NCBI RefSeq assembly: GCF_036884655.1 | Contig: NC_088354.1 | Location: forward strand, 19,206,001-19,270,000 | Source of the DNA: Musa acuminata AAA Group | Taxonomy: Eukaryota > Streptophyta > Magnoliopsida > Zingiberales > Musaceae | Direction of reading: 5' to 3' | DNA length: 64,000 bases | Part shown: positions 47,227 through 57,853 of the stretch, one piece after another | How the letters are laid out: the number at the start of each line of letters is the position of its first letter | Position numbering within the stretch: position 1 is the stretch's first letter | Made by a program: the position numbers and the translations under genes | The notes under the pieces: model-generated | The model's input: only the letters and a program-made list of their open reading frames with translations | Databases searched by the model: none | Told to the model about the DNA's origin: nothing

Positions 47227-50200
47227 ATCTCCCCCTTTTTGATGATGACAACTAATTGATGACTAACGGAGTTAACCTTAACTCCCGGAGTTTAAACAAA
47301 CTCCCCCTATCAATATGCCATATTGATAGAACCTTGAATTCAAACAGAATTCAAGTCATTGCAATATTCATCATGAATACTTGCAACACATCATCATAAC
47401 ATATGCATAAAACTTATGTATCATATGTCATGTCATCAACATACTTCTCCCCCTTTGTCATCAACAAAAAGGAGAAGTACCATAATCAAGTGTTTGTTAT
47501 ATAGGTTCAACTTATTGCATGAAAAACATAATATCAAGTTTTATCATCATGCAATCTATCGATTAAAGATGTGTAAGTTTAACATGCTTGGTCTTCTTGA
47601 GATAGCTATTGATTGCTTCTCTTTAGACTACTAGCTAGCAGTTTTCACGATATGCAAGTTGCAAGCTAGCAAATTTTTGCTTCCTTTGCAATGTTTGAGC
47701 TAGCAATTTTGCTTCTGTAGCAAGTTAGCATATTTTGCATTTTGAGATAGCAACTATTGGCTTCTCTTTAGACTATAAGATAGCAATTTTTACACTATGC
47801 AAGTTTTACTATATACAAGCTAGCAAAAAAAAAATTACGAAAGCAAATACAAGATAGCTTTCTTGTGTAAGCTCATGATTCTTGCTTCTTATTGCAATGT
47901 GCAAGTTGCAAGTTTTGCTTCTTTTGCAATGTGTAAGTTTTCAAATTTTGCATCTTGAGCGAGCAATATTTCTCCCCCTTTGTCATTGTCAAAAAGAAAA
48001 GAAGAATACAGTTTTGTTGTTCTTTTTCCTTTTACAACGATTTCAAAATCATGACAAAGGATGAATAATCAAGTTATGAATGTCAAGACAATTTTTTCAT
48101 CATGAATATTTTATCATTGCATGCATCATTATCATAAGTTGAAGTATTACATGCATATTTTCGAAAACCTTATATTTCATTCATGCACGATATTAAATAA
48201 ATCGATCGACATTATGAGGATATCATACATGATACTAAAATTTTTAACTATTTATCAATATTTTGATCATGGTACCAAACAATCATCATTTAGAGCATTC
48301 ATGATACAAAACATTAAATCAACATTTATCATTTTAGCAACAACTCATAGCATTTTAAATCATGATTTACATCATATGCAATACATCATATGCAATACAT
48401 AACATCAAAATTAGAAAGCACAAGTATTGCATGCATCATTGTAAATCATAAATGTTTCATGATGGTATAAATTTTGTCAAATTATATCCTACCATGCATG
48501 ATCAAAACTTCTCCCCGTTTTATCATTGAAAACAAGAAAGAAGTAGGGAAGAGCATAACATTTGTGTAAAATATTTCGATCATTTCAAGGCATTTATATC
48601 ATAGATATAAAGAAATCATATCATCAAAGATAAGACCATTTGAATACTAAAATACATGATTCATTTTATCAAATCTCTTCCTTTTATAAATAACAAGAAT
48701 TGTAGGTGTACAAAGAAGAGATTGTGATTAAAAAAGAATCTCAAGTAGTAAATCCAAGAAATCAAGATCATAATTTAAATACAACCTCATTCAAATTCAA
48801 ATCATCAAATTCATCAAAATCTCAACATTACTTTCAAGAGATTCAATATGGTATACATAGATTTATCATAATAATCATCAAGATCAATAAGATAGAGAAA
48901 ATTAAATTTTCAAGGAAAAAATATTTTTCTCTTTTTAGTTGTTTCAATTCATATGATTTTATTTCATTTATGCCAAATAAAAACATGTATCATGTTTAAA
49001 ACCGAAAGTGTAAGATTTATTACAACAAAGATCAATAAGGCACTTCCATTATAGTAAAAATCAATAATCCATAAATCGCAAGATTCATCATGCATAATTT
49101 TAAAATTTATTAAGCATGATCATTATGCATGACACTAAAACATGGTTTCAAAATATTTAATATTTTCATTGCACAATTTAATCATTATGCATGATCATAT
49201 TTTCAAATTCGAACATGCACAATTTCAAAACTATATCTTTTATTTCTCATGCATGATACAAATAACTCAATCATCAATATCGGCATATCATACATGATAT
49301 TCAAGCATTCATGATAAATCATTTTGGCAACATGATCATAGCTATTCAAATGATAGTATCTAAATGTCAAAATTCATTACATCCTATCATGCATGATCAT
49401 TAACTTCTTATTTGAATTTCATGCATTATTTTGTTTCATCACATAAGGAATATCAAGAAGAGTTATTGGGTGATGAGATAAATATTTCATGAGTACAAGG
49501 AATTGCATGAAAATCATATCATGAAAAGATAATAATAGAAGACACATTTTGTTTTGAAAAATCTCCTCTTAAATAATCAAGAAAAAATCTTAGGAGATCA
49601 TGATATAGATAAAATTCATTCAATCTTAGAATAAGATATTAATTCAAGCATATAAAATTTCTCAATTCATTATGAATCATAAAAAGAATTGTGGTTCCGA
49701 AATATCACGATTCATTTAGAAAAATTTTCTCTTTAGTGCACGATAAGAAGAAATATAGCAATGATACCAATCATAATTCATTTGGATAATAGATGCTAAA
49801 AAGGAACATTGAGGATACAAGATCTTGATTTTTATAGAGTAAATCTCAAGTTATGAATCTCAAAAAATCAAGATAAAGCTCATTCAAATTAAAATCATCA
49901 AATCAAAATCATTTTCAAGATATTCATAAAAAGATGATAAAATAGATTCATCAAACCAAGAATTTTCAAGAAAAATACTTTTATCTATTTAGTTGTTTCA
50001 TATAAGTATGCCTTTGTCCTTTTTGTGCCAAAAAAATATATATATATCATCAATCATTTAGGATCGAAAAACAAATTTCTTCATAACAACCATCAAGATC
50101 ATTATGTATAACTTCTAAAATCTCATGCATAAAATGGTATTAAAACATTTAATATTTTCATTCCATCATTTTGCATTTTTATTGAACATAATTTTGAATG

Positions 50201-50549
50201 ATTCTTATAGGTAACTAAAACTTCTTTAGTTTTAATTTATATGATTAACTTTATCTTAGCATGCTCAAATTTTGTTCATATGTCAAAACCATACATCATG
50301 TTTGAAAACCAAAGACAAGGTTCAAAAAAAATCATCAAGCCTTCTTTTCAAAAGTCATGCATCATCATTGAAAATAAATATAGAAATCGTCAAAAGACAC
50401 ATTCTTGCTTCTTAAGCACATACATAAGATTAATCTTACTAGGTGTATAAGCATTAGATTTATATCTAACATTTTATTGCATTAACATAACACATGTAAT
50501 TTTCAAGAAAATTAATCCTAAACTAAATTAAAAATAACTCATGAAAGTA
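47227..50549 (-). other. 3' non-coding region of element J
   Basis: Polypurine tract on the minus strand at 47227-47240 (plus-strand ATCTCCCCCTTTTT). The GCAAGCTAGCA-type repeats at about 47630-47960 are framed by polypurine-like phrases at about 47444-47475 and 47971-47990. AT-rich, with many ATCATG and CATGAT words. No protein. Confidence 0.75.
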
Positions 50550-51470
50550 TTATGTAATTTCGAAATAAATTAGGGAGATTTCGATTACCTCATTTTTGAA
50601 AGTGGTTGAGGCGTAGTTTGCCACCTCGCCTTTCTTGATTTTCTCCTCGTCTTCGGAAGAGCTCAATTCATCCCAATTTTTATTCTTCTTGCGTTCAAAG
50701 CAAGTAGTTCCATTCTTTTTTCTTTTTAATTTTTGTTTCATTTGTAGTTTAAGTTCATCATCACTTGAGCTTATGCTCGAGTGGTCTTCATGTGTTCTAT
50801 GTCCGAAATCCTTCCTGTCCTTTGGAAGGTTATTCTCGAGTTTCTTTTTTGTCACATTGTTCATTTCGTAGGTCATTAGAGACCCAATAAGTTCTTCGAG
50901 CGGGAATGTTTTAAGGTCCTTGGCCTCTTGAATGGCCGTAACTTTTGAATCCCAACATTTTGGAAGGGATCTTAAGATTTTAGTGACTAGTTCAAAATTA
51001 GAAAAACTTTTACCAAGAGCTTTGAGTCCATTGATGACATCCATGAAATGGGTGTACATGTCTCCGATGGACTCACTTGGTTTCATCCGGAAAAGTTCGT
51101 AAGAATGCATAAGAATATTGATTTTGGACTCTTTCACTCGGCTAGTGCCTTCATGAGTGACCTCAAGAGTTCTCCAAATATCAAAAGCCGAATCACACAT
51201 TGAAACACGATTAAATTCGTTTTTGTCTAATGCACAAAACAAGGCATTCATAGCCTTTGCATTTAAAGCAAAAACCTTCTTCTCCGATTCATTCTATTCG
51301 CTAATCGGAAGAGAAGATTTTTGAAATCCATTCTCAACAATAGACCAAAGCTCAAAGTCCATAGAAATGAGGAAGATCCTCATGCGAGTCTTCCAATATG
51401 TGTAATCCGACCCCTTAAACAAAGGTGGTCGTGCAATAGAGTGGCCCTCTTGCATGCCGGAGTAAGCCAT
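50550..51470 (-). pseudogene. gag of element J, one premature stop
   Basis: From the ATG at 51470 (Met-Ala-Tyr-Ser-Gly) to the stop at 50550 there are 307 codons in one frame with a single TAG near 51295, where element G has Trp (NDWNELEKK). Blocks: FKGSDYTYWKTRMRIFLISM, FDIWRTLEVTHEGTSRVKES, MKPSESIGDMYTHF, LRSLPKCWDSK and LEELIGSLMTYEM. The knuckle position reads Cys-Phe-Glu-Arg-Lys-Lys, with no second Cys, His or third Cys. The tail is an acidic Ser-rich segment, GEVANY, and EISLIYFEIT. It is shorter than the Gag of G, ending where G begins its coiled-coil-like region. Confidence 0.85.
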
Positions 51471-51508
51471 CTCTCTTGGGTATTAAACAAAATATAAGAG
51501 ATAACCTC

Positions 51509-51520
51509 GCTCTGATACCA
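51509..51520 (-). promoter_or_regulatory. Primer binding site of element J
   Basis: GCTCTGATACCA, exact reverse complement of the tRNA-Met site, two bases from the LTR at 51523. Confidence 0.88.
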
Positions 51521-51522
51521 CT

Positions 51523-53119
51523 TGTTAGGATCGGAGCGGCACTAAGAGGGGGTGGGGTGAATTAGTGCAGCGGATTAAAACTTCGATTTCAACAAAATCT
51601 TTCGTACGATAAGAACGGAACTTGAAAAGTTGAACTTGAAAGCGTATTCTTAAAGTTGCGCAGCAAGGGTAATAAGGAACTAAAGCAGTAAGAATATTTG
51701 CAGTAATGTAAATGATAATAATAAAATGCAAACCAGAGATTACGCCGATTTTTAGAGTGGTTCGGTCAAATGACCTACTCCACTTGCGATGCCCCTCTTC
51801 GATGAGGCTCCCACCTTCCACTAGCAAATCTCTTGAAATGGAAGGGTAAACACCCCTCTTACAACCTTTTACAAGCAGCTCAACCTCTTACAAATTTTCA
51901 ATAAGAAAGGAGGAGGAGAACTCTCTAGCAAATTGAAAACAAGACTTGCTAAGACTTTCTAAGACTTTTCTCTCAATCAAAATGCTTCTCAAAAGTTGTA
52001 ACTTCAGCTGAGATTTGAGGGGTATTTATAGGCCTCAAGAGGATTCAAATTTTGGGCTCCAAAATTTGAATTCTCTTAGGGTTCCCGGTGCTGGAGGTGC
52101 CACCGCCCAGCCAGGCGGTGCCACCGCCCAGCGCTCGGGTGCTGGACGGTGCAACCGCCCAGCCCAGGAGGTGTCACCGCCCAGCTCTCGGGTGTTGGGC
52201 GGTGCCACCGCCTAAGCCAAATCAGCTCACTGGTTGAGCTCCAAACTTGGCCCAAACCAGTCCGAACTCGGGCCCAATTAGCCCCTACTTGGGTTATAGG
52301 ATTAACACCTAATCCTAACTCTAATTAACATGATAACTATGAATTTAAAGACATTTTATAAGCTATTACAAATTCCATAAGTCAAGACTTCTTCCGGCGA
52401 GCTTTCGACGAACTTCCGACGGTCTTCCGATAAACTCTCGGAAACCATTCTGCGGACTCCCGACAAGCTCCTAGACTTCACGATTTGATCTTGGCGAGTT
52501 CCAACGAGCTTCTTCGGAAAGCTCCGATCATTCTCGGTGAGCTCCGCGAACTTCCAACGAACCTTCCGGCGAGCTTCCGAAAAACCCTTCGGCAAGCTCC
52601 CTACTCATTCTTGGCTAGTTTCGGCAGCATTCCCGACGAACCTTCGGACTTCCGTCGAACTCTCGAACTCGCAATGAATCCTTCGTGCTTGACTCCGACA
52701 CTTTGTTTTGCTTTATGTCTTCGTCGTTATCGTAGTTAATCCTGCACACACAAGCAAAAACTCTACTCCGATCTAGACAATTATTATAAAGCGAATTGAC
52801 ATTCTGTTGCCCGGCACGTCATTGGTTGGCGCTTCGTCCGATTCTTCGGCGCATCATACTCTCTTGCGGCTTGTTGCCCAATCAGTGGTTGACCTCCGCA
52901 ACGCCGATATCCTTGGCACAGTTTCGCTCTCCTTGGCCCGATGCCCGACGTTCGAAGCGTTCAGCCATCCAATATCCTAACGTGATCTCTTCTAGCGCAA
53001 CGTCAATTCCTCCTGCGTCAACTGTCTAAACCTGATCGAGTAGACCTGCATCACTCAAAATACAATTAAACATCTAAACACAATCAATTAGTTTTATCAT
53101 CAAAATCTGAGATTCAACA
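51523..53119 (-). repeat. 5' LTR of element J
   Basis: Same ends as the sister LTR. It lacks one GCCACCGCC unit of the palindrome array (52085-52215). Reverse TATA box at 52023. Confidence 0.9.
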
Positions 53120-53837
53120 ACTGGGTGGTACTATTGCTCAGTCTGGGCGATACTACCATTTAGTCTGGACAGTACCACCGTCTGACAGAGCTCAGAGACC
53201 GAGCTGTGGCGGTACCACCGCTTGATAGGGGCGGTACCACCATTGGCAGCAATAACTGCTAGTGGTACCACTGCCTAGATTTCCTTGGGCACTGCTTTCC
53301 AAGCGGTGCCACCGACGGCCAAGAATTCAAGGGCAGAATTGGGTGCTCAATTCATTCAGCCTTGTTAAGGGCCCAATTGGCCCCTAATTAAGTTAGTGGG
53401 ATTATCTCCTAATCCTAACTTAATTTACGCTCTAACTATGACAATTAAGACATGTTTACTGTGCTTCTTGTTTCGGTGCATCAATTGCTCTTCCGACAAG
53501 TTTTAGGCGTACTTCTAGCGAACATCCGATGAACTCTTGGTAATGCTCTAGCGGACTCCCAGCAAGCTCTTAGACTTTACTATCATCTTCTTAGCAAGTT
53601 CCGATGAGCTTCTTTGGCAAGCTCCTGGACTTCGTGGTTGGTTCCGACAGAACTTTCGACGAACGTCCGGACTTCCGACAAACTCTTGAACTCCCAACGT
53701 GATCTCGATCTTGACTCCGGCACAATACCTGCTTTATGTCTTACTACTATCGTAGTTAATCCTACACACTTTTCTTAATATATAGATTAGATCAAACAAA
53801 TTACAATTGACTTCATCATCTAAATCTGAGATTCAAC

Positions 53838-55540
53838 ACTTAAGAGAGTATAGAAAAGAAAAGATATTTCTTATAATCACTTAAGAGTCTTTAGATGTAA
53901 AGCATTTGTTCATATTCCTAAAGATGAGAGGTCCAAGCTTAATAATAAGGCAAAAGCATATATTTTCTTGGGATATGGTAATGAAGAGTTTGGTATAGAT
54001 TATAGGATCTATTGAACAAGAAGATTATTAGAAATAGAGATGTTGTGTTGCTTGAATACCAATTATTTAATGATTGTGATGATATTAAGAAGCCAAAAAT
54101 CTTTATTTATATCCTTTGGAGTTTGGGTCCAGTTCCTCTACCTATAGTTCATGGTGATCATAGAGGAGGTAAACAAGAAGATTGTTGTGAGAATGTTAGT
54201 GATTATACTCCTATAGTTGATATTGAACCAACTAAACAATCGAGCAAGCACCTTTATTACTAGTTGAGATTCCATTGAGAAGATTAACAAGAGAGCGATA
54301 ACTATCTACAAGATATCCTCCACATGAGTATGTTATGCTTATTAGTGGAGGAGAGCTAGAAACTTACTAAGAAGCTATTCTACATGAACATAAGAATGAG
54401 TGGGTTAAAGCAATATAAGAAGAGATGAGATCCTTGCTTGAGAACCACACCTATGAATTAGTAAAGTTACATAAAAGGAAGAAAGCACTCAAGAATAAAT
54501 GAGTTTATAAATTAAAGACTAAAAATAATAACTCATAACAAAGATAAAAGACATCACTAGTTATGAAAGGATTTAATCAGAAGAAATATATTGACTTTGA
54601 AGAAATATTTTCTCCAATGGTGAAAATATCCTCTATCTGAGTTGTTCTTGGTTTGGCTGCCCACTTAAACTTAGAAGTTGAGTAACTTGATGTGAAAACT
54701 GCATTTCTTCATAGTGACTTAGAAGAAGAAATTTACATGGAGTAACCATATGGTTTCAAAGTCAAGGAAAAAAAAAATCTAGTGTATAAGCTTAGAAAAA
54801 GCTTATATGGACTCAAACAAGCACTTAGACAATGGTATACGAAGTTTGATTCCTTTTATGATGAGCCAAGGGTACAATAGAACTGCATCTAATCATTATA
54901 TGTTTACAAAGAAGTTTTCAAATGATGATATCATTATTCTCCTACTATATGTTGATGATATGTTGATTGTTAGCCATGATACTGATAAAATTGAGAAGCT
55001 TAAAAGAGAGCTAAGTTTTTTGCCATGAAAGACATAGGATCGGCATAACAAATACTTAGAATGAAGATTTTTTAAGATAGAAAGAATGGGAAGATTTGAC
55101 TATCTCAGAACACCTATATTGAAAAAGTTCTTGAAAGATTCAACATGAGTAAAGCTAACGCAGTTTGTTCTCCACTTGTAGGATATTTCAAGCTTAGTTC
55201 GAAATAATATCCTATAAGTGAGAAAGAACAAGAAGAAATATCTAGAGTGCCTTACTCATCTGTGGTAGGCAGTTTGATGTATGCTATGATTTGTACTATG
55301 CTAGATATAGCTCATGCAGTTGGAGTTATCAATCAATTTCTCTCTAATCCTGGCAAGAAATATTGGGCAGTAGTGAAATGGATATTAAGATATCTAAAAG
55401 ATACTTCAAGTTTGTATTTATATTTTGGTAATGGTGAACCTATTCTAGAGGGGTACACAGATGCAGATATGGTAGGTAATACTGATTCCAAAAAGTCCAC
55501 TTCGGGGTTCTTGATAACGTTTACACGGGGAGTAGTCTCA
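53838..55540 (+). pseudogene. pol of element F, second part (integrase end, reverse transcriptase, RNase H)
   Basis: Resumes with SYNHLRVFRCKAFVHIPKDE and KAYIFLGYG (integrase C-terminal region). Reverse transcriptase blocks follow: KGFNQKKYIDFEEIFSP near 54570, LDVKTAFLHSDLEEEIYME near 54690, KLRKSLYGLKQ, and YVDDMLIV with YVDD at 54948-54959. RNase H: YSSVVGSLMYAMI, FLSNPGKKYWAVVKWILRYL and GYTDADMVGNTDSKKSTSGF. Several stops and frameshifts. It ends at the junction with the LTR of K, and a chimeric frame (55247-55663) reads through from RNase H into LTR sequence. Confidence 0.85.
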
Positions 55541-56575
55541 TCGGAACTCGCCAAGAAGATCATCGTGAAGTCCAGGAGCTTGCCGGGAGTTCGATGGAAC
55601 ATTACCGAGAGATCGTCGGAAGTTCGTCAGAAGAAACTAGACTTACGGACTTGTTTAACTTAGTAAATGTCTTAGATTTCGTAGTTAGTATATAATTGAG
55701 ATTGGAATTAGGCCAAACCAATTAGGGGCTAGTTGGGCCCATGTATGAACTATATTGGGCCCAATAAAAAGACCTAAACAGTGACCCAAGAGGTGGCACC
55801 ATCATGGCATAATCTTTGAGACTATGTCAAGCGATGGTATCGTCGGTCTGGGTGACGGTACCGCCCAGACACAATCTCTTAGAGGCTACAGGCGGTGGTA
55901 CCACCCAATGAGAAGGTGCTAGGCAGTGGCACCGCCCTTGTCAGGCGGTGGTACCGCCCAGTGTTAGACTGACACTAGCGGTGGTACCGTCCAACACAAG
56001 CGGTGGTACTGCCCATACCCGGGAAACCCGAGATGAAACATTTTTAGGCTTCAAGTTTGAATCAACATGAAGCTTATAAATACTCCTCTCATCCCTAGTT
56101 AAGTGACACAAGTATTGAGAGTAAAAAAAGAAAGAAATGCTGCTGTAATCTTATGTGAACTCCTCTTCTTCTTCTAAGTGTTAGAATAGTTTGAGAGAGA
56201 AGTAAGTGGGGGGTGTAAGGGTTATCTCCTAAACTCGGTAAAAGGAGAATTGAGTTATAAAAGATGGTTGGTCTTTACCTATTGAAGGAAGACTAATGGT
56301 GGATGCCGGTGGCCTCGATAGAGGAGGAATCGGGAGTAGATGTAGTCACGACGATCGAATCACTATAAACTCGGTTTGCATTTACTTTAAGCAATTTACT
56401 TTTATAGTAAACTGCCTCTCCTCCTTAGTTTGCTTTTACTACACCTACGCTCGCATACACTTTCAAGCTATCTTTTCGAGATCGATTTTAATCGTACGAA
56501 GAAGTTTTCAGAATCGATGTAATTTTACTGCTACACTAATTCACCTCCCCTCTTAGTACTGACTCATTCCTAATA
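55541..56575 (+). repeat. Partial 5' LTR of element K
   Basis: Begins abruptly in the GATCATCGTGAAGTC region (equivalent to about 12115 in element A) and ends CCTAATA at 56575. GGTACC-centred palindromes at 55795-56030, TATAAATA at 56075. Confidence 0.8.
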
Positions 56576-56577
56576 GT

Positions 56578-56589
56578 TGGTATTAGAGC
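56578..56589 (+). promoter_or_regulatory. Primer binding site of element K
   Basis: TGGTATTAGAGC, one mismatch from the tRNA-Met site. Confidence 0.75.
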
Positions 56590-56625
56590 CTCGTGATTTC
56601 TCATTTGGTTTAACACCCAAGAGAA

Positions 56626-57853
56626 ATGGCTTTTTTCGGCTTTCAAGAGGGTCACTCTCTCATCCATCCTCCCTTATTCAATAAGATGGACTATACATAT
56701 TGGAAAACTCGAATAAGAGTTTTCTTACTTTATTTGGATTTGAATTTATGGAATATTATTGAAAGCATTTTTCGAATGTCTTCTCTTCTAATGAACCATT
56801 GGAATGATTTGGAGAAGAAAAATTATTCTTTAAATGCTAGAGCTATGTATGCTCTATTTTACGCCTTAGACAAAAATAAGTTTAATCGGGTTTCTACTTA
56901 CGAAATAGCTTTTGATATATGGCACACTCTCGAAATTACACACGAAGGCACTAGTTGAGTAAAAGTTTCAAAGATTAATCTTTTAATGCATGATTTTGAG
57001 CTGTTTCAAATGAAGTGGAGTGAAACTATTATTGACATGTACACCTGCTTTACGGATATTGTCAATAGTTTAAAAGCTCTTGGCAAATGTTCTACGAATC
57101 TTGAACTTGTAAATAAAGTTTTATGCTCACTTTCTAAAACTTAGGATTTAAATATAACGACTATTCAAGAATCAAAAAACTTAAATCATTTTCCAATTGA
57201 AGAACTTATAGGGTCTTTGATGACCTATGAAATGACATGCAATGCACGTAAAAAACTTGAGAACCACCTTCCAAAAAATATGAAGGACTTAGAACAATTG
57301 AAGACCACTCGAACATAAGCTCAAGTGATGATGAACTTGAACTCCTCGCTATGAAATTTAAAAAGTTCATTAAACAAAAATTAAAGAATACAAAGAATGT
57401 AACTACTTGCTATGAACGCAAGAAGAGGAAAGCACTTTGAGATGAATCAAGCTCCTCCGAAGACAAGGAGAAAATCAACAAAGGTGAGGTGACAAACTAC
57501 GCCTTAATGGCTTTCAACGCCTTAATGCACGTAAAGAACTTGAGAACCACCTTCCAAAGAACAGGAATGATTTCAAACTTAGAACAATTGAAAACCACTC
57601 GAGCATAAGCTCAAGTAATGGTGAACTTAAACTCCTCACTATGAAATTTAAAAAGTTCATTAAATAAAAATTAAAGAACACAAAGAACGCAACTACTTGC
57701 TATGAACGCAAGAAGAGGGAAGCACTTTGGGATGAATCGAGCTTCTCCGAAGATGAGGAGAAAATCAACAAAGGCGAGGTGGCAAACTATGCCTTAACGG
57801 CTTTCAACGATAAGATAATCAAAATGCCCTTAGTTAACTTTAAAATTACATAA
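56626..57853 (+). pseudogene. gag of element K
   Basis: From the ATG at 56626 it is open for 110 codons (FNKMDYTYWKTRIRVFLLYL, ALDKNKFNRVSTYEIAFDIW, HEGTS), then a stop (TGA for Arg) and further decay: LVNKVLCSLSK, IEELIGSLMTYEMTCN. The C-terminal third is present twice (see 57241-57809). The knuckle position reads Cys-Tyr-Glu-Arg-Lys-Lys in both copies. It ends MPLVNFKIT, TAA at 57851-57853. Confidence 0.8.
57241..57809 (+). repeat. Tandem duplication inside gag of element K
   Basis: The segment from AATGCACGTAAAAAACTTGA (57241) to GGCTTTCAACG (57519) is repeated from 57524 to 57809, about 0.28 kb per unit and roughly 93 percent identical by eye. Each copy covers the knuckle-less region and the acidic Ser-rich tail. 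The join is at GCCTTAATG. Confidence 0.9.

Larger units (their letters stand above)
45610..53119 (-). mobile_element. Element J: young gag-only Sirevirus-like copia element inside an LTR of G
   Basis: Complete structure: LTRs 45610-47226 and 51523-53119, primer site, gag, 3.3 kb of non-coding DNA and a polypurine tract, with a perfect 5-bp target duplication ACTGG (45605-45609 and 53120-53124). The LTRs are about 98 percent identical by eye apart from one deletion of some 20 bp in the right copy. No pol is present. It is the youngest insertion I can date relative to others in this window. Its Gag is intact except for one stop codon. Confidence 0.9.
33056..53837 (-). mobile_element. Element G: Sirevirus-like copia element with gag and pol, inserted in F, with one insertion in each LTR
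   Basis: Reverse-strand element. Left LTR (its 3' LTR) 33056-39049, interrupted by element I; non-coding region; pol 40134-43375; gag 43376-44770; primer site; right LTR (its 5' LTR) 44821-53837, interrupted by element J. Flanks CTCGA (33051-33055) and CTTAA (53838-53842) fit a target duplication changed by two CpG-type transitions. Removing G joins the integrase of F. Coding decay is milder than in B. Confidence 0.85.
44821..53837 (-). repeat. 5' LTR of element G, split by element J
   Basis: Begins TGTTAGTATCAAGAG, breaks at 45609, resumes at 53120 after the target duplication and ends GATTCAACA at 53837. The junctions align with the uninterrupted sister LTR near 33840. Without the insert it is about 1.5 kb. 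Confidence 0.85.
30317..55540 (+). mobile_element. Element F: copia element of another lineage (Tork-like), 3' truncated, host of element G
   Basis: Order: probable 5' LTR, tRNA-Met primer site, gag, zinc knuckle, protease, integrase up to 33055, then 20.8 kb of inserted element G. The integrase C-terminus, reverse transcriptase and RNase H follow from 53838 to 55540, where the sequence passes into the LTR of element K. The 3' LTR is gone. Many stops. Its Gag and RT are clearly unlike those of B and G. The Tork label is inference from the style of the Gag (KDLLYCKDLYKPI, VNLKYKDGG). Confidence 0.8.
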
